A DNA stretch of 64,000 nt from NCBI GenBank assembly GCA_015075405.1, contig JABTUK010000005.1, forward strand, positions 1 to 64,000. Reading direction: 5' to 3'. The position numbers were made by a program, and so were the translations under genes. The DNA is from Anaerolineales bacterium. GTDB taxonomy: Bacteria > Chloroflexota > Anaerolineae > 4572-78 > J111. Below, piece after piece: positions 23,851-32,231 of this stretch (position 1 is its first letter; each line of letters starts with the position of its first letter). Under the pieces are notes generated by a model. The model ran no database searches. It saw only the letters and a list, made by a program, of their open reading frames with translations, and was not told where the DNA came from.

Positions 23851-24999
23851 ATGCGCATTGCTTTTTTTACCGAAACTTTTTTGCCCAAGATTGATGGCAT
23901 CGTCAATACCCTCTGTTATCTTCTGCAACACCTGGCCGCTCGAGGCCATGCCAGCCTGTTATTTGCCCCGGAAGGAGGACCGGCCAAATATGCTCAGACC
24001 CCGGTCATCGGGTTGGGGGCAATTCCCTTTCCGCTCTATCCTGAACTAAAATTGGCGCCGCCCCATATAGATTTTAGCCGGCGGCTGGCGGCCTTCCAGC
24101 CCGACTTGATCCACGTGCTCAACCCTTGCTCTTTGGGTCTGACCGGACTGTATCAGGCCCGCGCGCTGCAAGTGCCGGTGGTGGCCTCCTATCACACCGA
24201 TATCCCCGGTTTCGCCGTCAGATGGGGTCTCGGCTTGTTCCGCGAGCCGCTCTGGGCTTATTTACGCTGGTTACATAATCAGGCTGACCTGAACCTGTGC
24301 CCTTCCAGAGCAACCCAGCTTGAGCTTGAGGCGCAAGGCATCCAACGGACCAGGATTTGGAGCCGAGGGATTGATACCAGCCGTTTCAATCCGGCCCAAC
24401 ACAGTCAAACCTGGCGGCTGCGCCTAAGTGGAGGACAGCCTGATGCGCCCTTGCTTTTGTACGTGGGCCGGCTGTCGCCTGAAAAACGGGTTGATTGGCT
24501 CCGTCCGGTGCTGGCGGCTCTGCCCCAGGTGCGTCTAGCCATTGTCGGCGATGGGCCAGCTCGCCCTGAGTTGGAACGTCTTTTTGCCGAGACTCCCACA
24601 GTTTTCACCGGCTACTTACAGGGGGATGAATTGGCGCGGGCTTATGCGGCGGCCGATATGTTTGTCTTTCCGGCGGCCAATGAAACGTTGGGCAATGTGG
24701 TCCTGGAGGCCATGGCGTCGGGGCTGCCGGTTGTGACGGCCCGCGCCGGCGGGGTGCTAGATCATGTTGTGGCGGGCGAAACGGGACTGCTGTTTGAGCC
24801 CGAGTCTCAGGAATCCCTCATTGCTGCCGTCAGCCGGCTGCTGGCTGACGAAAAGTATGCCCGCCAGCTAGGATCGAGCGGACGGGCGCGGGTGCAACCG
24901 CAAAGTTGGGCGGCTGTGCTGGATGGTCTGCTGGCTGATTACGCCGCTCTGATTGAGAGCCGTAGGTCAGCCTATCAGTCCATCAAGATGGCCGCCTGA
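23851..24999 (+). CDS. GT4 glycosyltransferase, probable glycolipid synthase
   Basis: From ATG 23851 the product is 382 residues of the GT-B fold GT4 family. The N-terminus ([20 protein letters not shown]) and the segments [13 protein letters not shown] and GIDTSRFNP resemble SqdX and related enzymes that glycosylate diacylglycerol. The donor-binding region has [16 protein letters not shown], and [19 protein letters not shown] holds the E-x7-E motif. In a bta operon it probably makes a non-phosphorus glycolipid. The sugar donor (UDP-sulfoquinovose, UDP-glucuronate, UDP-glucose) cannot be told. Confidence 0.85.
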   Translation: MRIAFFTETFLPKIDGIVNTLCYLLQHLAARGHASLLFAPEGGPAKYAQTPVIGLGAIPFPLYPELKLAPPHIDFSRRLAAFQPDLIHVLNPCSLGLTGLYQARALQVPVVASYHTDIPGFAVRWGLGLFREPLWAYLRWLHNQADLNLCPSRATQLELEAQGIQRTRIWSRGIDTSRFNPAQHSQTWRLRLSGGQPDAPLLLYVGRLSPEKRVDWLRPVLAALPQVRLAIVGDGPARPELERLFAETPTVFTGYLQGDELARAYAAADMFVFPAANETLGNVVLEAMASGLPVVTARAGGVLDHVVAGETGLLFEPESQESLIAAVSRLLADEKYARQLGSSGRARVQPQSWAAVLDGLLADYAALIESRRSAYQSIKMAA

Positions 25000-25028
25000 T
25001 CTGGTTGAAGCGATTATATTGGATGGCT

Positions 25029-25083
25029 GGTGTCCAAACTGAGTTTGGACACCCAATGGCGTGGCGAAACTGAGTTTCGCCAC
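25029..25083. repeat. two tandem hairpins sharing an AAAC-TGA-GTTT core
   Basis: ggtgtccaaac-tga-gtttggacacc (25029-25053) and gtggcgaaac-tga-gtttcgccac (25061-25083). Both have the same TGA loop and closing AAAC/GTTT but different lower stems. Located downstream of the glycosyltransferase, it could be a double terminator or a REP-like unit. Confidence 0.75.
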
Positions 25084-25174
25084 GAGCGCCCACGCCAAGT
25101 GGGAAATACGCAATTTTTTACCTGCTACCCTGCTACTTGCTACCCTGATGTTGAGAAGAAATTTCTCCAGACAG

Positions 25175-25696
25175 CTATATCTCCAAATAAATCTTCCAGG
25201 TGGAAGGCGTTTCCCCCGAGGCTACCAGGTAATTGACGCGCGGTGTCTTGGGTTCCCACAACAGCTTCATATTGGCTTCGTGAGGAGTGCGGTTGCCCTT
25301 GCGTTGATTACAGGCGGCGCAGGCGCAAACCGTGTTACCCCAACTATTTTTACCGCCTCGGCTCGCGGGCAGAATATGGTCAATGGTAAAATTACGCCGA
25401 CTAAGCACCTCTCCCCGCTGCGAGTCGCCGGGCCGAAGCCCGCAATAGGCGCAGGTATATTTGTCCCGCTGCAACACAGCCCGTTTACTCCAGCGCGCCC
25501 GCCGGCGGGGGACATTGACATAGCGGCGCAAGCGAATGACCGTAGGAATATGCAGAGGGCTGGCGGCCCCCTGAATCTCTACCGCCTCAGTACAGGCCGC
25601 TTCGACCCGTCCCTTGAGCAGCAGCGTTACTGCCCGCCGCTGGGTGATTACTGCTAGTGGCTCGTAGCTGGCGTTTAACAACAACACTTCAGTCAT
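25175..25696 (-). CDS. HNH endonuclease family protein
   Basis: The 173-residue protein has a zinc-binding CxxC pair (YTCAYCGLRPGD), the HNH core NFTIDHILPASRGGKNSWGN (catalytic DH) and a second pair CACAACNQRKGN. The N-terminal half (VLLLNASYEPLAVITQRRAV) is characteristic of the widespread COG1403 stand-alone HNH family, found once or twice in many bacterial genomes. Its role is not established; no methylase or phage gene lies nearby. Confidence 0.88.
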   Translation of the reverse strand: MTEVLLLNASYEPLAVITQRRAVTLLLKGRVEAACTEAVEIQGAASPLHIPTVIRLRRYVNVPRRRARWSKRAVLQRDKYTCAYCGLRPGDSQRGEVLSRRNFTIDHILPASRGGKNSWGNTVCACAACNQRKGNRTPHEANMKLLWEPKTPRVNYLVASGETPSTWKIYLEI

Positions 25697-25998
25697 TGGA
25701 ACCCGTATCTGAATTTCCCCTGATTCGAGCAGCCTGGATTAAAGTTCAAACCGGCAAATTTGAGGCTTGTCCGGCAGATAGCGCATCTGCACCGCCTCGC
25801 CCGGTTGGAGTTTATCAAAATATACCCAACGCATTTCAAAATTCCCGTAGCTGACGCATGGGGATGCGTCAGCGGACGGCATAGGGATGCCGCCCTACGG
25901 AAATTTGGATTCACTGATTCTCTTTTTCGCCTCAATTCGGGCAATTCGTGGCCGAAAATCTGTCGCTTTTCAGTAGATGTCGGGTAGTGAGACAAAAA
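25697..25998. other. intergenic region with three-way-junction repeat
   Basis: About 300 bp with no credible gene. The notable structure is the nested palindrome at 25838-25906; a weak nnn-armed repeat is also seen at 25923-25955 (cgcctcaattcgggcaattcgtgg). Confidence 0.5.
25838..25906. repeat. nested palindrome, potential three-way junction
   Basis: Outer arms (tcccgtag / ctacgga, extended by aaatt) enclose two separate hairpins: ctgacgcat-gggg-atgcgtcag (25851-25872) and cggcat-aggg-atgccg (25877-25892). The pieces account for nearly every base. Confidence 0.8.
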
Positions 25999-26637
25999 TT
26001 ACCCTACCAGATAAAGCGTCGTTGCCAGAACAAGACTGCCCAATAAAGTTCCCGCTGCCGTTTGAGGCAAGTCATGGCGCTGGAGCCGCAAGCGCGACCA
26101 GGCAATAAGCGGGATGAGGAAAATGAAGGGGGCCGCCATTACCCCCAACAAAAACCAGGCCCACACCACAAAACTGGCCGCCGAAGCGCAGTGAGCGCTG
26201 ATTTTCCAATGTAAGGTGATCGCCAGCAGCAACGCAATCTGAACCCACCCCACCCCGGTCAGCAACACCAACTCAGAGGGCGCCTGTCCTCCATACAACA
26301 CCAGCCAGGCCATGAGGGCGCTGACCAAAGTGACCAGGAAGGGGGAGCGGCGCTGCTCTCGAATTTTCAAATCAAAATCTGTCACTTTACCCTGCCGAAC
26401 CAGCCACAACACATAAACAGCGGGTAAAACGATAGCAACTAAAATATAAAAGCCGGCCCAGCCCCAGGCAGTGCTTGTCCGAGCAGCCTGGGCGCTTAAG
26501 CTAATGCTGGCGATGGCTAACAGAGGCGGACTGCCCAGGCGGGAAACCCAATGGGCCAAAGACTCATCCCAGGCCGGTAAGAAAAGGGCTGAAGCAGAGG
26601 GGCTGCCGATGGCTTCGCTGTTTTGTTGAACGGTCAT
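25999..26637 (-). CDS. PAP2-like integral membrane phosphatase candidate
   Basis: From ATG 26637 the product is about 212 residues with five or six membrane segments. Traces of the PAP2 phosphatase motifs are present: KVTDFDLKIREQR, then SAHCASAASF (in place of PSGH), then RLRLQRHDLPQTAAGTLLG (R-x5-H-x3-x). The last His matches the catalytic position; the usual Asp after it is replaced. It is a diverged PAP2 member, perhaps acting on a lipid diphosphate. Function uncertain. Confidence 0.6.
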   Translation of the reverse strand: MTVQQNSEAIGSPSASALFLPAWDESLAHWVSRLGSPPLLAIASISLSAQAARTSTAWGWAGFYILVAIVLPAVYVLWLVRQGKVTDFDLKIREQRRSPFLVTLVSALMAWLVLYGGQAPSELVLLTGVGWVQIALLLAITLHWKISAHCASAASFVVWAWFLLGVMAAPFIFLIPLIAWSRLRLQRHDLPQTAAGTLLGSLVLATTLYLVG

Positions 26638-26826
26638 TATGGCTCCTTCTTTTCTGGCAAATAATCGGTAAACCTGCATCTTTATTTTGAATGATCAATG
26701 TTATGAGAGCTTAAAGATTTTGTTAAGCCTTTATTAAATCAACCGCCTGATCATTTATGTTCATGTTGACACCTGTTTGTCCTCCGCTTATAATCGTTAG
26801 CCTTAGCTCAAACATGGAACATTCCT

Positions 26827-27954
26827 ATGACCAAAGAAACCAACGACAGCTCCAAACCAACCATCGAACTGCTCAAGCGCCTCTCGCTGGCCGTCGGCGT
26901 GTCTGGCTATGGCCGGGAAAACAACATTCACGCGGTTGTCAGCGCCGAACTGACCCCCTATGCTGATCGGGTAGAGCGTGACCGTATGGGCAGCGTTATC
27001 GGCATCAAATATGGCGAGCAGCGCCAATCTTCTCCTCAAAGCGACGACCAAATCGTAAATCGTCAATCGTCAATCGCAAATCGCAAAGTGATGCTGGCCG
27101 CCCATCTGGACGAAATCGGCGCGATTGTGACCAAGATTGACCAGGGTTTTTTGCGCTTTACCGAAATCGGCGGGCTGGACAGCCGGATTCTGATGGGCCA
27201 GGAGGTAGTTGTGCATGGTCAGCGCGATTTGCCGGGCATCATCGGCTCCATTCCACCCCACCTGCTGCCGCCCAATCAGGCTAACGATAAGGTGAACATG
27301 GCCGAAATGCACATTGATGTCGGCCTGCCGCCCCGCCAGGTCGAGCGGCTAGTGCAGGTGGGTGATCTGGTCTCCTTTGCTCGTACCCCCACCGAACTAT
27401 TGAACGGCCTGCTCAGCGCCAAAGCCATGGATAATCGTTCGTCGGTGGCGGCAATGGTGATTTGTTTGCAAGAGCTTAAAAAGCTGCGCCACCAGTGGGA
27501 TGTTTACGCCGTGGCCACCGCCGATGAAGAGTGGGGCAGCCATGTCGGCGCAACCACCCAGGCCTATGCGATCCATCCTGATGTAGCGATTGTGATTGAT
27601 GTCACCTTTGCCGACGTGGATGAGATCGAGGTCAAACTCAATGCCGGGCCGGTGATTGCCCTGGGGCCAAGCAACCATGCGGCGCTGCGGAAGCGGCTCA
27701 TCAAAATCTGCCAGGAGTTGGAGCTAAAATATCAGAGCGAAATGATGCCCAGCGGGGCCGGCACCGACGCCTACGCCATCGAGATCAGCCGGGAGGGTGT
27801 GCCCACCATCCTGCTCTCCATCCCCAGCCGCTACATGCATTCGCCGGTTGAAACGGTTCATCCAAAAGATGTCGAAAGAACAGGCCGGCTCATGGCCCAT
27901 TTTATCGCCAGCCTGGATGAAAGTTTTGTGGCCGAGTTGACCCCGAAGACGTGA
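26827..27954 (+). CDS. M42-family aminopeptidase/endoglucanase-like metallopeptidase
   Basis: A 375-residue M42 peptidase (co-catalytic zinc aminopeptidase family). Recognisable segments: MLAAHLDEIGAIVTKID (metal His and Asp), LLSAKAMDNRSSVAAM (bridging Asp), TADEEWGSHVGA (catalytic Glu-Glu), IDVTFADVDE and SIPSRYMHSPVETVHPKDVE (last metal His). Residues ~66-82 are an insertion (SSPQSDDQIVNRQSSIANRK region) encoded by five tandem 7-nt units, where relatives have a short turn. Confidence 0.9.
   Translation: MTKETNDSSKPTIELLKRLSLAVGVSGYGRENNIHAVVSAELTPYADRVERDRMGSVIGIKYGEQRQSSPQSDDQIVNRQSSIANRKVMLAAHLDEIGAIVTKIDQGFLRFTEIGGLDSRILMGQEVVVHGQRDLPGIIGSIPPHLLPPNQANDKVNMAEMHIDVGLPPRQVERLVQVGDLVSFARTPTELLNGLLSAKAMDNRSSVAAMVICLQELKKLRHQWDVYAVATADEEWGSHVGATTQAYAIHPDVAIVIDVTFADVDEIEVKLNAGPVIALGPSNHAALRKRLIKICQELELKYQSEMMPSGAGTDAYAIEISREGVPTILLSIPSRYMHSPVETVHPKDVERTGRLMAHFIASLDESFVAELTPKT
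27054..27088. repeat. coding heptad array, 5 x 7 nt (cgtcaat-type)
   Basis: cgtaaat-cgtcaat-cgtcaat-cgcaaat-cgcaaag: five contiguous 7-nt units inside the M42 peptidase gene, translated as IVNRQSSIANRK in a surface-loop position. No opposing inverted arm is present. Confidence 0.85.
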
Positions 27955-27960
27955 AGCCTG

Positions 27961-28091
27961 AGTTCGGGATAAGAGTTTAGCTCACGGATGAACAGGGATA
28001 AACACAGATAAAAGCAAATTTTTAATCAAAATCCGCGTGAATCTGTGTGAATCCGTGAGCTATTTCCTCCTCTCATTGTTTATCCCGAACT
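27961..28091. repeat. nested hairpin, decamer-type arms (atctgtgt)
   Basis: Outer arms agttcgggataa (27961-27972) and ttatcccgaact (28080-28091) are perfect complements. Inner arms tagctcacggat...aacacagat (27978-28008) face atctgtgtgaatccgtgagcta (28041-28062). It fills the gap between the M42 peptidase and mtnP genes. Confidence 0.8.
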
Positions 28092-28136
28092 GAGATGTGA
28101 ACTGTGTAAAAAATCCAAATAGGAGCATGAGTCAAA

Positions 28137-29006
28137 ATGACCAACATTAAAATCGGTGTTATTGGCGGCAGCGGCCTGTATAAGATGGAGGGCCTGACCG
28201 ATGTGGAAGAAGTGACCTTGTCTACGCCTTTTGGCCCGCCTTCGGACAATTACATCATCGGTACGCTGGAAGGGCAGCGTATCGCTTTTTTGCCCCGGCA
28301 CGGGCGGCAGCACTCCATCAGCCCCACCGAGTTGAACAGCCAGGCCAATATCTGGGGCTTCAAAAGCCTGGGGGTCAAATATATCATTGCCGCTAACGCC
28401 TGCGGCAGCCTGCGCGAAGAGTACGCCCCCCGCCACATCGTTATCCCCGACCAGCTTTTTGACCGCACCCGCGCCCGCGATTTGACCTTTTACAAAGGCG
28501 GGGTGGTGGTTCACATGAGCGTGGCCGAACCCTTTGCCCCGGAACTGGCGGCCCTGCTGTATGAAGGAGTACAGGAAACCGGGGCCACAGTCCACAAAGG
28601 CGGCGTCTTTGTCATCATCGAAGGGCCGCGCTTTAGCACCAAAGGCGAAAGCCGCATCTTCCGGCAGTGGGGCTGCGACATCATCGGCATGACCACCATC
28701 CCCGAAGCCTTTTTGGCCGCCGAAGCCGAAATTGCTTACGCCACGATGGCCCATGTGACCGACTACGATGTCTGGCACGAGTCGGAAGAGCCGGTCACGG
28801 TCGAGGCGGTGATTGCCAACCTCAATGCCAATGTCGAGGTGGCCAAACAGGCCATTCGCAACACCGTCCGCAAACTCAGCGGTGAACCGGATTGGCCCTG
28901 CCACCATGCCCTGGCCACTGCCATCATCAGCCACCGCGAACGCGCCGCCGTACCGGCGGAGACGTGGGAGAAGCTGGAGCTGTTTATTGACAAGTATTAT
29001 CAATGA
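28137..29006 (+). CDS. mtnP: S-methyl-5'-thioadenosine phosphorylase
   Basis: The 289-residue enzyme splits methylthioadenosine with phosphate in the methionine salvage route. Family segments: IGVIGGSGLYKMEGL, FLPRHGRQHSISPTELN (phosphate/substrate site), IIAANACGSLREEYAP, VIIEGPRFSTKGESRIFRQW and GMTTIPEAFLAAEAEIAYA, VTDYDVW (catalytic Asp). Length fits the family. The SEDS-PBP fusion gene appears to start inside its last codons. Confidence 0.95.
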   Translation: MTNIKIGVIGGSGLYKMEGLTDVEEVTLSTPFGPPSDNYIIGTLEGQRIAFLPRHGRQHSISPTELNSQANIWGFKSLGVKYIIAANACGSLREEYAPRHIVIPDQLFDRTRARDLTFYKGGVVVHMSVAEPFAPELAALLYEGVQETGATVHKGGVFVIIEGPRFSTKGESRIFRQWGCDIIGMTTIPEAFLAAEAEIAYATMAHVTDYDVWHESEEPVTVEAVIANLNANVEVAKQAIRNTVRKLSGEPDWPCHHALATAIISHRERAAVPAETWEKLELFIDKYYQ

Positions 29007-31671
29007 CCGAGGACGGGAGACCGGGGACCGGGTTGAACCCGGTCTTCGGTCTTCGGTCTCCGGCCGTTCGCTCCTCTGGCTGAGCTGGCTATTCACCGGC
29101 CTGGCCCTAACCCAACTGGCCCTGGTCAATAATGATCTGAGCCTGACCACCTTTTTACCGCTGGCGGTCCTGGTTTTATGCAGCGCCAGCGCCGTTTACC
29201 TGCTCCAGCGCCAGGGTAGGTGGGGCGATCCGCTGCTGTTAGCGCTGATCTTCTTTCTCAGCGGGCTGGGCCTGGTGCTAATTGCCCGCCTGGAGCCGGG
29301 GTTTGTCCGACCTCAGCTTGCCTGGCTGATCGCAGCCACCACGTCTCTGCTGGGGGTGGTGCTGCTGCCTCGCAATCTCTATTGGCTGCGCCGCTACAAA
29401 TACGCCTGGCTCACCGGCGGCCTGATTTTACTGGCAGCCACGCTTATCTTTGGGGTTAACCCCAGCGGCTTCGGTCCCCGCTTGTGGCTGCAAGTGGGGC
29501 CGGTTTACTTTCAACCCTCAGAACCGCTCAAATTACTGCTCATTATTTTCCTGGCTGCTTATCTGGCTGACCGCCGCCGCCAACTGGTCGAGGTTAAGGC
29601 TTATATCGGCCCGGTGGGGATGCCTCACCCTTCCTACTGGGGGCCAATGCTGCTCATGTGGGGGCTGAGTATTGTGTTACTGGTCTGGCAGCGCGATCTG
29701 GGGGCGGCTCTGCTCTTTTTCTGCACTTTTCTGGCCATGCTGTATGTCGCTATCGGCCAAAAACGGTATCTGTGGGCCGGAGCGCTCCTGTTAATGGGGG
29801 CCGGCAGTCTGGGCTATTATCTGTTTGATGTGGTCCGTTTGCGGATTGAAGCCTTCTGGAACCCCTGGCTCGATCCGGCGGGGCGCTCCTTTCAGATTGT
29901 CCAATCCCTGCTGGCCTTTGCCAGCGGCGGCATTTTTGGCCAGGGCCTGGGTCAGGGCTTGCCGACAGCCATTCCTGTGGTCCATACCGATTTTGTCTTT
30001 GCCGCCATTGGCGAAGAGTACGGTCTGCTGGGCGCTTTGGCGGTGCTGGTCTGCTTTGTCCTGCTGGCCAGCCGAGCTTTTTTTATTGCCCTGGCCGCCC
30101 AGACCGGCTTTGAACAGCTATTAGCCGCCGGAATTGGAATCATTTTGAGCCTGCAAACGCTTATCATTACCGCCGGTACGCTCAAGTTGATGCCGCTAAC
30201 CGGCGTCACCCTGCCTTTTGTGAGCTATGGCGGCAGCAGTCTGGTAACCAGTTTTGTGATGGTGGGGATGTTACTGTTCATTGCCGGGCAACGACGCGAA
30301 GCGGGCGAAGAGGCGAGGAGGCGAGGACGCGAGGAACAGTTTCGCCTCCTCGCCTCCTCGCCTCACACCCCACGCCCCTTTCATCACTTGCCTTTAGCCT
30401 GGGGACTCTTCACCGGCTTTATGATTGTGGCCGGGGGCTTGATTTTCTGGCAGGTGGCGCTGGCCCCTTTTTTGACCGGTCGTGATGACAACCCCCGGCC
30501 GGTGGTGGCCCAGCAGCAGATTCGGCGGGGACGTTTGCTGACCGCTGCCGGTGTGCCGGTGGCAGAAACCATCATCAACGAACAGGGCATTGCTGAGCGG
30601 CGCTATCCTTATGCCAGCCTGTCTTCAGTGACCGGCTACTATAATATCCGTTACGGCGTAGGGGGCACGGAAGCGGCCTTTGACCCGATTTTGCGTGGGG
30701 CGGCCGATAAAAGCGCCGAGGAACAATGGCTGGATGATTTGCTCCATCGTCCCCTGGTAGGCCGAGACGTTACCCTGACCATTGACCTGCCAGCCCAGGT
30801 GGCGGCCGATGTGGCTTTGGGCGATCAGGAAGGCGCTGTAGTGGTGATGGAGATCGAGAGCGGCGCGATCCTGGTTATGTCCAGCCATCCTACCTATGAT
30901 CCTAACTATCTGGAAGATAATTGGGACACGCTGCGCCGGGATCAGGGCGCTCCCTTGCTCAACCGGGCTACCCAGGGCCTTTTTCCAGTCGGCGATCTGG
31001 CCCGGCTGGTTGGCCTGATTGGGCTGCGCGAGGCCGGGGCCACCATCCCTGCCGATCCGCTGACCGCCCCATTAACGGATATGTTGGCCCCCTTGAGCCA
31101 GCCGGGGTATCTGGCCACAGCCCGCCAACTGGGGTTGATGCGCCCCCTGCCCGGTTTGCCCTCGCAGGTGGGTCGCCTGCCCAATTTTGACAACCGGGGC
31201 ACAGTGAGGGATTTGGCCGTCACCCCGCTGCACCTGGCTCGCGTCATCGCCGCGCTGGAGCTGGAGGGCCGTCTGCCCACACCGCTTTTGGCTAAAACTG
31301 AAGCGAGCGCGACGCCCTCATTGACCCAATCCTTTCGCCCCGATACCGCCGACTACGTGCGGGCCTTACTACCGCAAGTTGACCCGCAAATTGTGGGCTT
31401 TCAGGGTGTGGCGACCCCCCTGGAAACCGGCCAGCGCTCGCTGAGTTGGCTGGTGGGCTTAGCTCCGGCGCAAGCTGTTCAGGCTGAGGCTGAAACTGAG
31501 ACTGAACTTATCCTTGACCCGACCCAAATAGCCACCCCCACTCCTGCGCTATTACCCGAATGGCTCCCGGCTCGATATGTGGTGGTTGCGGTCGTAGTGA
31601 CCGACGCCCCCACAGATAACCCCGCCCTCGGCATCGCCAGAGCGCCGTTAAAGGTTCTGCTGCGGCAATAG
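28987..31671 (+). CDS. FtsW/RodA (SEDS) protein fused to degenerate PBP transpeptidase
   Basis: Read from TTG 28987 (ggag 8-11 nt upstream, overlapping mtnP) the product has about 894 residues; the start is uncertain because a heptad hairpin lies within codons 7-25. Residues ~30-440 are a SEDS glycosyltransferase with ~10 membrane segments and NPWLDPAGRSFQIVQSLLAF, then GLLGALAVLV and VSYGGSSLV. A linker encoded by another repeat (30310-30364) joins it to a PBP-like domain with one more membrane segment. There the SxxK active site is lost (RATQGLFPVGDLARL, where PGSTFK is expected) and KTG is replaced by ETGQ. Polymerase activity is likely; transpeptidase activity is not. Confidence 0.85.
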   Translation: MTSIINDRGRETGDRVEPGLRSSVSGRSLLWLSWLFTGLALTQLALVNNDLSLTTFLPLAVLVLCSASAVYLLQRQGRWGDPLLLALIFFLSGLGLVLIARLEPGFVRPQLAWLIAATTSLLGVVLLPRNLYWLRRYKYAWLTGGLILLAATLIFGVNPSGFGPRLWLQVGPVYFQPSEPLKLLLIIFLAAYLADRRRQLVEVKAYIGPVGMPHPSYWGPMLLMWGLSIVLLVWQRDLGAALLFFCTFLAMLYVAIGQKRYLWAGALLLMGAGSLGYYLFDVVRLRIEAFWNPWLDPAGRSFQIVQSLLAFASGGIFGQGLGQGLPTAIPVVHTDFVFAAIGEEYGLLGALAVLVCFVLLASRAFFIALAAQTGFEQLLAAGIGIILSLQTLIITAGTLKLMPLTGVTLPFVSYGGSSLVTSFVMVGMLLFIAGQRREAGEEARRRGREEQFRLLASSPHTPRPFHHLPLAWGLFTGFMIVAGGLIFWQVALAPFLTGRDDNPRPVVAQQQIRRGRLLTAAGVPVAETIINEQGIAERRYPYASLSSVTGYYNIRYGVGGTEAAFDPILRGAADKSAEEQWLDDLLHRPLVGRDVTLTIDLPAQVAADVALGDQEGAVVVMEIESGAILVMSSHPTYDPNYLEDNWDTLRRDQGAPLLNRATQGLFPVGDLARLVGLIGLREAGATIPADPLTAPLTDMLAPLSQPGYLATARQLGLMRPLPGLPSQVGRLPNFDNRGTVRDLAVTPLHLARVIAALELEGRLPTPLLAKTEASATPSLTQSFRPDTADYVRALLPQVDPQIVGFQGVATPLETGQRSLSWLVGLAPAQAVQAEAETETELILDPTQIATPTPALLPEWLPARYVVVAVVVTDAPTDNPALGIARAPLKVLLRQ
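29005..29062. repeat. heptad-armed hairpin (gaccggg units) at gene start
   Basis: gaccgag-gacggga-gaccggg-gaccggg (29005-29032) faces cccggtcttcggtcttcggtctccgg. Period 7. It straddles the end of mtnP and the first codons of the SEDS fusion. Same word at 34177-34235. Confidence 0.85.
30310..30364. repeat. octad-armed hairpin (gaggcgag units) within the SEDS fusion gene
   Basis: gaggcgag-gaggcgag-gacgcgag (30310-30333) faces ctcctcgcctcctcgcctc (to 30364). Translated as an Arg/Glu-rich linker exactly between the SEDS and PBP parts. Same word at 39329-39402 and 56313-56346, and at the left window edge (1-20). Confidence 0.85.
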
Positions 31672-31865
31672 GCTGATTTTCTGGCGCATGTCCTCCCCTC
31701 CGGTTCGTAAATATGCACCGATTTGGCGTGAACGACCAGCGCTAAGCCCCTGTGTTCATTAGCCAATCCATTGGGCTACTCGCAATTGGTTAAAGTCGTC
31801 TGACTTAATCAGACCTTATACTTTAACAACACTCAAAAGGGGGACTATCGAAATATGCGGGGCAT

Positions 31866-31893
31866 AAAAAACTCCACCCTCAATAGAGTGGAG
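31866..31893 (-). terminator. intrinsic terminator of the tRNA-Ala unit
   Basis: On the minus strand, ctccac ... gtggag forms a stem with a ~10-nt loop, followed directly by tttttt. It sits 10 bp past the tRNA-Ala(GGC) 3' end. Confidence 0.8.
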
Positions 31894-31902
31894 AAATTAC
31901 AG

Positions 31903-31975
<73 letters not shown>

Positions 31976-31988
31976 CGGATTTAGTTTT

Positions 31989-32141
<153 letters not shown>

Positions 32142-32231
32142 GCAGCAACGATGACAAGTATACTCGATTGGGTGGATTTGTCAAAAAGGAGAAGGGCGAG
32201 ATGGAGGGGCGGAAGAATGGAAGGCTGGCAG

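Noticed and set aside
25657-25995. Two overlapping small frames on opposite strands
   Set aside because: Both run through the three-way-junction repeat and the HNH gene start; no motif on either.
28813-28986. N-terminal extension of the SEDS fusion frame inside mtnP
   Set aside because: The sequence is the mtnP gene read in another frame. The start was moved to TTG 28987.
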